25,836 bases of DNA from Silene noctiflora. Taxonomy: Eukaryota; Streptophyta; Magnoliopsida; Caryophyllales; Caryophyllaceae. Of the stretch, positions 18,167 through 25,836 are shown piece after piece. Numbering within the stretch: the first letter of the stretch is position 1; every line of letters begins with the position of its first letter. The notes beneath the pieces are model-generated. The model was given only the letters and a program-made list of their open reading frames with translations, was not told the origin of the DNA and made no database searches. The position numbers and the translations under genes are program-made. Where the stretch lies: contig VHZZ01005448.1 in the NCBI GenBank assembly GCA_009801015.1, forward strand, positions 47,897 through 73,732, written 5' to 3'.

Positions 18167-18910
18167 CTAGTAAGAATATTTCAGCTGAAAAATCACTGTC
18201 AAGAATCAAAAGACTTCAACTTTGATATCTAACACCAAATTTAAGCACACATTTTCAGCAAAAACATCAACATTTTCCAGAATATTCAACTAAAAAAAGT
18301 GAAAAGGATAAAGATTATTACCAACAACAAATGAAAAAAGTAGACACTAATGGGTCTTGCAATCAACACCTGCATTGTAATAAATACAAGGGACCCTTCA
18401 AAAATCACAAATTATAGAATAAGACGGTTTTATACCGTGAGGCGGTCCATTTAAACCCACATTTTATGCACTAATTACTGTAATTAATAAAGCACTGATC
18501 TTTTAATTAAAGATAGCAACTTTAGTGGAAAAAATACACTTACAGTTAAAAAAAAGTTACCCTTTTGTTCATTGCATGAGATTTTGTTAATGTCACAAAC
18601 AATGTGATAAAATCATAAAACCCTAAACAATGTCATAAATAAATAAATAAATATATTTATTATTTTATTATTAATTTAAAGCGGGAATTTTTTTGAGATT
18701 TAAGGTTAAGGCCTTAAGGGTAGTGTAATTTGGGAGGGGTTTACACTTTCCTGCCCGCCAAAAAAGGGGAAGGACAGAAGAACATAGAGACATAGTGGAC
18801 GCCAAATGATGGTGTTAAATGCAGTTTAATAGGGACATCGAAAAGGGTACTTTTTGGAAAATGAGCTAAGTTTAAGGGTTTTTGATGGGGCCAAATGCCA
18901 ATGAGAGCCT

Positions 18911-19585
18911 GTCACTTGGTATTGGACTGGACCCGTTTCATGACCAATTGACCCGGATTTATGCTTTTGTAGCCTTGTTGATTGGTACATTGGGTAAGGC
19001 TAAAAAGTGACAATCGGGTTAGTTGGGTTGTGTTAAGACGGGTTGATCGTATAGGACTCGAGTGCGTCATCATACTCTCTTAGGTCGAGTCAGGTTATTA
19101 TCGAGTTGTTTTGGGTTAATTTGTGTGTCGAGTTGGGTTAGGATCAAGTTATTAAGTCAAGTATCAAGTGTTGGGTTGCAAACGAGTCGATTTCAGGTTG
19201 CTAATGTTTCGATTTCAATAGGCTATGTTTCCCAGCAAGCCGAGCAGGGTCAAGTTTTCTAGGTCAAAGAAGGCCATAAGGGTAGACCAGGTAAAATAGG
19301 ACTCAATTTAACCCGTATTCAGAAATAGGGCTCGAGTTTAATTCATAATTCGAATTTAACCCGTATTCGGAAATAGGGCTCGAGTTTTATTATTGTATAC
19401 GGACTATTATACCTAAATAACTTAATAACATCACACTCGAAAACGACCAGAACTCGATTCCATAAATGAGAGGCGAATTTGGTGGGTGACACTTGGCATG
19501 GGACCCGTTTGATGACCCAATGACCCAAGTTTATATTTTTGTAACCATATTGATGGGTACATTGGGTAAGGTTATAGAGGAGTGT
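18911..19585. repeat. Dispersed ~100-bp direct repeat, two copies
   Basis: 18911-19010 and 19488-19585 share GACCCGTTT-ATGACC, TATNNTTTTGTA and TACATTGGGTAAGG in the same order and orientation, offset about 577 bp and roughly 75-80% alike by eye. A second pair, CATAAATGAGAGG at 19461 and 19614, adds another duplication with a 153-bp offset. Confidence 0.65.
19305..19388. repeat. 48-bp tandem duplication
   Basis: AATTTAACCCGTATTC-GAAATAGGGCTCGAGTTT occurs at 19305 and again at 19353 with a single mismatch over about 34 bp. Confidence 0.8.
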
Positions 19586-20481
19586 AATATGGGTGTACAA
19601 CATAACTGCTTTTCATAAATGAGAGGTGATTTTGGTGGGTGTGTTTATTACATTTGGGATTTGTAGTGCACATTGCTTACCACTTATGAGGTGGTCTAGA
19701 CTGTTTAGTATTGGCGTGCGTAACGGGTAAGGGAAGATTGGGGATCAAATCTATCACACTTCCACGTTCGTTGATAAATAATTCGGAAGCGGTACGATAT
19801 GGACCTCCCAAATTTTCGTTTAAAATGGGTCAAGTATGTACTATCAACCTGATTTCTTGTATTTTTCGCACTTAAATATCTAGGTAATGGCTGTGAGAAC
19901 CGCTCCTTTTAAGTTCCAATTTCCTGTATTTTTTGCATTTGTATCAGTATGATAGTTCCGTTTCAAGAAAAGCATGCACAGCAATCTGCAAATATCAGTA
20001 TGCATCAGTATCAAACTATTAATTGTTGCCTCATTTGAATGTAAACAAAACAAGGTTGGAACACCGTAATTATATCCTGCAACTCCATCTAATTCAAATG
20101 ACGATAATTTAGTAAACCATAAGTGGTACAGTGAAAACAAAGTATCGTGGGTGAAGATATCTAGTTGCGATGATATGGTTCAGATAGATTTCGCATCATT
20201 ACTTGATATGACTTCTACTACCCAGTCTTAGAAGGCAATAAGACAATGACATCGAAGAGCAGGAAGATTTTGAGGGTAAGATGAAATGACACAAAAGAGA
20301 ACTGTTATAACTTACTAGTTCACAGATTCGATTGTTTCACAGTTCCAACAAAGTTTACAAAAAGCAGAGACTTCGATGCTCAATAGTTTTGCAAATTGAA
20401 GCAAAAGATAATCACAGCAGTCTCGAGTTTTAGTACCGAAAAGCCTAATGAACGCTGCACAAAGATTATATAGACGCCATC

Positions 20482-23400
20482 TCAATATTCCCACTTCTTC
20501 ATCTCCATGCCATCGGGTGCACTTCCCTCTACCTTCTTTGTTCCGACTTCTTTCCAGTTGGTTGACAGAACAGTTCCATTCGACTCAACCTGTAAATAAT
20601 TATCAGCACGAGAGATCATTCCTTTTTTATTTAAGAACAAACTGCAGCAGACTGGCAGGCAACCACAAATCAAGTGTGAAGTGTAAAGTTATCTGAAAGC
20701 CTTACAAATGATTTTTGCATGGCACGTCGCGTGTCCTCATCAGCATCTTTGTATATGTCTTGGAAAAACTTGTTTAATGCTGCATCCCCATCAAGCTTTT
20801 CATCCTTCTCCTGTAAAGTCACATTGTTCAGGATGCAAAGTTCATGAAAGTTGCGTACTTAAATTTTTTAGGTCCAAAAGACATATTTTCATCAAGTTTA
20901 GGAACAAGTTTGGATTATGGATCAGTTTCAAATTATAAATATGTTCTTGACTGATGTGTGAAGTTTCCATTTTGGGTCCAGTTTGGATTTGGATCAGTTA
21001 TATAGGAATTCGGATCGATTTTGCACCATACTGAATCCGGTCCAAAGTTATTTTAAATATAGTCTCACAATGGGTAGTAAAGTGGAATAAAACTCGTTTG
21101 TTCAGCATAACTGCAGCTGATGGGACACACACCTCCTTCTTCACTTGAGCTTCCAACTTGTCCCAGTCAATTTTCTTGGAGGATGGATATGCAGGCCTTT
21201 GTACAGCTGTAGCAAATTATTGAACGACAATGTTAAAATATAATCTAATGTGCCAACCCATAAAAAATTGATAGGTGTGCGCCAAGGATAACACCACATT
21301 TTTTTATAATAGTGATTTGTTTTCCAATCCGAAAAAAGGTGAAGTATAACAGCCTACTGAATCTAATCTTCAGGTAAAAGGGCAGCAACATTAACACTAC
21401 CATCAATGCTCGTAAGTTTACCAATTTATATCCACTCGGTCACAGGTACCGAAAAAAGGAAGTACTGTTTAACACGGGGTTAGATACATAGATTGTTAGA
21501 TTTCCCGACACCCCCTTCAATAAACTTCCACATTGATCAAGGCATGAAAAGAGTTGATTAGAAATGATTGGACCATGTCGATAAAAGAGAACGTTAGTCA
21601 AAGTTGCAACTATTTGGATGACCTAATTAATAACTATATGTTTTTCTAGTAAATAAGTGGAACACTCGAATTATTCACTTACGAGCAGATACGTTTACTT
21701 TCTGAACAACAGCAACCTCCTTAGCGAACTCTAGAGAAGTCCATTGAATTGCTTCAGCTTTTGCAAGACGGATTTCAATTTTAGTAGACAGCACATCATA
21801 TCTGCACTTTGCAGGTATTATCTGTAGGTTTGAGTGTGCATATATATCAGACTTACTTAATCAAAATACATACGACACATGATCTGCAGAAGTAGAAGTT
21901 CTCGTGTTTTCCAAATCAAATTTCTAAAAAAGCCAAGAAAAAAATTATTCTAAGCATCTCTAGCATGTGAAATTTATATTTGACTTTCAATCAAATACCA
22001 AAGAACAAGGTAATTGAAGATGATTGTTTTCACCTTTCCAAATAACCGAGGTTGGAAATGATATGGTTCTTCGCCGGGAATATCAATTGTCACACTAAGC
22101 TGAGATACAATCATACAGACAAAAGTTACAGCGATCATTTAACCAAAATACAGAATGACACTCGAGAAAGTTTTGGAAAAATAATAATAGAAAGCATACA
22201 ATTTGTTCACCATAGTCCACAGCAACACTTTTTGCTGGTATACCCTTGGCAAAGATAGTGACAACCACCTCCTCCGGCTTTTGATAGAATTCATGCCTAT
22301 GATATACAGTTTGTAAGCAGGCTTGTTGAACAATTTACATACTACAATAGCAACATTACCGACCCCAATGCCTCAATGGCTCCCTCAAATTGCGGGATAA
22401 GGGAGGGTCGGATGTACGCATCATTTCCATTGTGTTAGGGACGCAAAGAGGCTGTTTCCGAAAGAATCGTCGTTTTACTACAGAATTCACTGTCCTGTTA
22501 AATATTTAAAGCTACATTGGCTAGGAATTGCCAGAAGCAAGGGAAAAAAATTTGAAGAAGCCAACATGAACCTGAATTTTGGTTTTGCCAGAGGCGCCGC
22601 AGTTACTGAGCCATTAACTGGAGTAGTAGTAGTAGTGGCAGGTGCATTTTTCAGATCTGAATTTGGTCCTTCACAAATAGTACTTTCAGCTGGCTTCTCT
22701 ACAGATGGCTTTGGCAAACTGGCGTTTTCCTCTGCAAGAAGCAACCAAAAAATAGATGTACATAATGATAATTATGTGTAGAGAGAAAGAAAAAGAGGAA
22801 GGGAAAGACGGCGATAAGCTATTATGTAAACCAACGGCGACCAGGGAGGTCAAAGCTAATGCACTCGTTAATAAAATCTCCAAGGTCCAAAAAGATACCA
22901 CTTAAACATTTAAGACAAAATGATACCAAGGAAATGGGCGAGGAGAGTTGGAGTTATTACGGAAATATCAGTTTGAAGTTGCCAAGAGTTTTCCATATTC
23001 AATGGAGTCAAATACTCGACTTTGGCTTTGAAAAAGACAGAATAGGGCCAAAGGGCTAAATAGTGTGTTATTCTTTTATACCCTAAAATAGCAGTTTGTC
23101 GAGTGTACAAACCCAGAATATAGGTATCTATCGTCACATAGCGGTTCTACATGATCCTACATGATCTATCAAGTGTGTAGTCATATACAGTTAAGACATC
23201 CAAGGACCATATCTGACCTCAAAAACCATCACGATACTCACATTAACAAGTAGAAACACTTCAATGTTGAAGGGGCCCATTCATGAGGGTAGCGTAGAAG
23301 AAAACAAATTAGCTGATACCTGCAATGCGCTCATCACATTCTTTGATGAAATTTACAAATCTTGAATCTCCAGGAGCTAAAGCTGCTCCAGCTTGGAAGG

Positions 23401-25812
23401 CATTCTTTGCAGTATGATATTCCTCAAGTTTCAAACACGCAGTGCTGAAAAATATAACAAAAAAGCACAAGATATTAGAAAACAAGCCTTAAGAACATGA
23501 TGTCGTAGACAAATTAGGCCCAATGATTCCCTACTTCCACTCGAGAATCTATTAAGCAAAAAAATCCCACAAATATACAAATTTCCAACAATCACACGAA
23601 GTCATGAACAATAACCAAGTATATCCAATTGTCGGAAGACATGTACGAGTCTCAAAGTTAAAATAGGGTCCGATAAGAAAAATACCCTTTCCGCAGGTAA
23701 GCTTTGGCCATAGAAGGATCCAATTCAATTGCCCTATTAGCATCAGCAACAGCCTCTGTCAACAAAAAAATAATAATGGGATAAGGTAAGGTAAACCATG
23801 TAACTCCAACCTGTATTACTTTCACTCTTTATACCCATGCCCGGCACGACAATCAAGAATATGTGCATAAGATCTTTACTCGGTACTTCTCCATATAGAC
23901 AAGATTACATACAGAAAGTAGGGAAAGGGACGGTATGCGCTGAGCAAAGCACACATTTTGAAAATTTTAAACCTTATGTTTTAGCATGTCTTCATTCCAA
24001 CATACAAACACTAAATATTTCTTGTTTCAATCGATTTTATATTCTGAAGACTTATCCTTATACCAGTACTTATGGCCGTCTATACCCTTAAACCTTAATT
24101 AACATATACCTCCAAGGCTCCAACAGTACGCTAATAATAAAGAATTTTTTCAAATGTTAACTTCTGACAGTAACTGAAGAGGTAATCATAGATTCATTGA
24201 GATCTTAATCATTTATATTATTTCGGGCAGAAGTCCAAAATCTTGATCTTAAATTAAATAGTTAAATAGATAGGCATAGCAAAAAAAATTTATCCCTTGC
24301 AGTGTGATAAAACCACAAACATCGCTGCTTATTTAACAATTTACTTTCAATACCTAAATAACCTAAGAAACTCTTAACACCCACAAACAAATTACCTCTG
24401 GAATGAATTCACATTTAATAGCTACAATGACTATTGTTCTTGGGATCTAAACCTCGAAAATTCAAGTAAACCAAGTACCCCATGTCTTTCTGTCCTATTA
24501 TTCAGAAATCAATTCATTGACGAAACCAATCATAATCATGTCACCAGCCACATTCATTCTATGCAAGTAACATACAAACAGAGTCACAGCTAAGACGGGG
24601 TCTCATCTATTCAACCTCCAACGAATTGCTCCACTATGTCAACAATCTACCGGAGATAAAAAGACACTACTTTGGGATACTCCCAACATTGATATACTAT
24701 CAAAACCAAAGAAATAAAAATAAATAGAGAACCTCGCAATTACAGTAGTAGAACATCAAAAAAATCAAACACGAAACAAACTAGAAGAACTTTAGAAAGG
24801 ATCAAACTTTGAACCTATCTATCGCTAGAGCATCACCTAAATAATAGATATGGCAAAAAAAACCTTTAAAGTTAATCAAGTTTTGGCGTTACCACTCACA
24901 AAAATATTAATGTTATATTACACTAAAATTCAGCAAAACTATAGATAGGGAAAAAACTCGCAAATTTTGTAAATAATCAAACTTCCACACTACAAACCTA
25001 AATCATTAATCAAACAATCACTAGAACAAAGCCAAACCTCAAATCCTCAATTACAATACTAAACTCCTTCCCACGTCCCATTCAATCCTTTACTTTGGTT
25101 ACTTAGTGAGCGGTACTTTAATCAAAGGTAAACAACTGGATAGAGGCACACCAAAATTCAACAAGAGTATAAATACGGCAAAAAAACTCGGAAATTTCGT
25201 AAATAATCAAACTTCCAAACTACAAACCTAAATCATAAATCAAACAATCACTATAATAATGCTAAATCTCAATTCCTCAAATACAATACTAAACTACTCT
25301 CTTCATCCCATTCAATTGTTTACTTTTTTATTCTTTGTCGGGTTAACAAATGATTGGGACGGAGGGAGTATTATAACTAAGAAGTACAATATTAAAGTAC
25401 ACCAAACACTATAAATTGGGCAAAAAACTCCCAAAATTCATAAATAATCAAGCTTCACAGTACCCTTAATCATCAATAACTAAACGAAGTACGATAACAA
25501 ACTTCACAACAGTTCATCAAAACCGAAAGATATCGCAAATTTCATAAATAATCAAACTTCAACTAAAAACTAAATCATCAATTAAAACCAACGCAATACA
25601 AAATAACAATCGATTGAAAAAAAAGATGAGGGAGAATAAAGACCAGTGAAATTGGAGAGCTTGATATTAGCTTGAGCGCGATCAGCAAAGAGTTCTGGCA
25701 AATTAGGGTTTAAGTCAATAGCTTGAGAGTAAAGATCGACAGCGAGTTCGAAGTGGTCGTCAATGAAAGCTTCTTTCGCACTTTTTTCTAGGTCTACGAC
25801 GGTGGTCGCCAT
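20482..25812 (-). CDS. SGT1 co-chaperone (TPR-CS-SGS protein)
   Basis: Ten minus-strand exons: 25812-25644, 23755-23686, 23444-23320, 22731-22572, 22296-22200, 22099-22034, 21821-21683, 21206-21133, 20810-20706 and 20589-20482. All phases agree and the 1,113-nt CDS gives 370 aa, close to the usual plant length of about 360. Three TPRs span about 1-115 (start [16 protein letters not shown]); a variable linker with a Thr run lies at about 120-170; the CS domain is at about 173-262 ([39 protein letters not shown]); the SGS domain is at about 283-370 ([15 protein letters not shown], ending [11 protein letters not shown]). SGT1 binds HSP90 through CS and RAR1 through CHORD contacts, stabilises NLR immune receptors, and acts with SCF ubiquitin ligases through SKP1. 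The first intron is long (1,888 bp) and holds duplicated repeats. Only 24 bp of upstream DNA is in the window, so the promoter is missing. Confidence 0.96.
22345..22480 (-). mobile_element. SINE fragment (Au-like) in SGT1 intron 4
   Basis: On the minus strand: GGAAACAGCCTCTTTGCG, then GCGTACATCCGACCCTCCC, TTATCCCGCAATTTGAGGGA, GCATTGGGGT and a degenerate ATGTTG tail. These are the ordered blocks of the widespread Au-like plant SINE. The 5' tRNA-like part and target duplications are not evident, so it is probably 5' truncated or decayed. It has the same orientation as SGT1. Confidence 0.6.
25074..25146. mobile_element. Decayed short Stowaway in duplicated unit 1
   Basis: A 73-bp segment, left CTCCTTCCCACGTCCCATTC, right GTAAACAACTGGATAGAGG. 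It is homologous in position and arm sequence to the clearer copy in unit 2; the right terminus has lost the GGAGGGAG end. Confidence 0.5.
25297..25368. mobile_element. Short Stowaway MITE in duplicated unit 2
   Basis: A 72-bp element flanked by TA on both sides (25295-25296, 25369-25370). The left end CTCTCTTCATCCCATTCA pairs with CTCCCTCCGTCCCAATCA, the reverse complement of the right end. At this size it is little more than its two arms. Confidence 0.7.
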
Positions 25813-25836
25813 TTTTGTACGGTGAAGGTGTGGTGG

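Larger units (their letters stand above)
18167..20481. other. Spacer between GHR1 and SGT1, repeat-patched, no gene
   Basis: The left part should contain the GHR1 promoter (minus strand); AAACCCTAA, a telo-box-like motif, occurs near 18618, and a short AAAT microsatellite near 18636-18652. 18900-19650 is a patchwork of local duplications rich in GGGTT/CGAGTT. The right part (about 20150-20481) is the likely SGT1 3' UTR. Open frames here have no recognisable domains. Confidence 0.5.
24918..25500. repeat. Tandem duplication in SGT1 intron 1
   Basis: Units begin near 24918, 25147 and 25398 (periods about 229 and 251 bp). Shared blocks include AAAAAACTCG, TAAATAATCAAACTTCC and CTACAAACCTAAATCAT. 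Units 1 and 2 are full; unit 3 is partial, and a further short copy (TTTCATAAATAATCAAACTTC) starts near 25540. Confidence 0.75.

Noticed and set aside
23837-24091. 84-codon plus frame in SGT1 intron 1
   Set aside because: Lies in an intron, opposite strand, no recognisable motif, AT-rich composition like the surrounding intron.

Overview
The window is nuclear DNA of a flowering plant. The AT-rich intergenic DNA, GT-AG introns of 100 to 1,900 bp, a nuclear tRNA-Ala gene, Stowaway MITEs, SINEs and Helitron-like ends all fit a eudicot. Recurrent short GACGGTCTTA-type palindromic motifs are ones I associate with Caryophyllales (beet, spinach, quinoa, pinks). That placement is an inference, not a measurement. 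Three protein genes and one tRNA gene are well supported. On the plus strand (3692-4724) lies a two-exon gene for a BKI1-like membrane-associated kinase regulator (MAKR family). On the minus strand (17785-13559) lies a complete three-exon LRR receptor-like pseudokinase, the GHR1 orthologue, 1,062 aa. Also on the minus strand (25812-20482) lies a complete ten-exon SGT1 co-chaperone, 370 aa, whose start codon sits 24 bp inside the right edge of the window. A tRNA-Ala(UGC) gene lies at 13029-13101. Layout: 1-3557 is gene-poor DNA with MITE-like relics and a near-perfect 51-bp inverted repeat. The MAKR gene follows. From about 6.3 to 12.7 kb there is a dense zone of mobile-element relics: a long-arm inverted-repeat element, two smaller inverted-repeat elements, a five-to-six copy tandem array of about 310-bp units arranged mostly as alternating A/B types and split by a 196-bp Stowaway, a 116-bp SINE with clear target duplications, and a 559-bp Helitron-like element. 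The array may lie inside a larger minus-strand Helitron. The tRNA gene, GHR1, a repeat-patched spacer (18.2-20.5 kb) and SGT1 complete the window. Both large genes carry transposon relics in introns: a Stowaway in GHR1 intron 1, a SINE in SGT1 intron 4, and a duplicated MITE-bearing segment in SGT1 intron 1. The three proteins act in different processes: membrane receptor-kinase regulation (MAKR), guard-cell ABA/H2O2 signalling (GHR1), and HSP90-linked immunity and SCF ubiquitin ligase function (SGT1). As is usual in plants there is no operon logic, and their proximity need not mean shared function. I found no convincing undescribed gene system. The most unusual structure is the A/B tandem array with its nested and neighbouring insertions, where a neighbouring repeat unit preserves the empty target site of the Stowaway.
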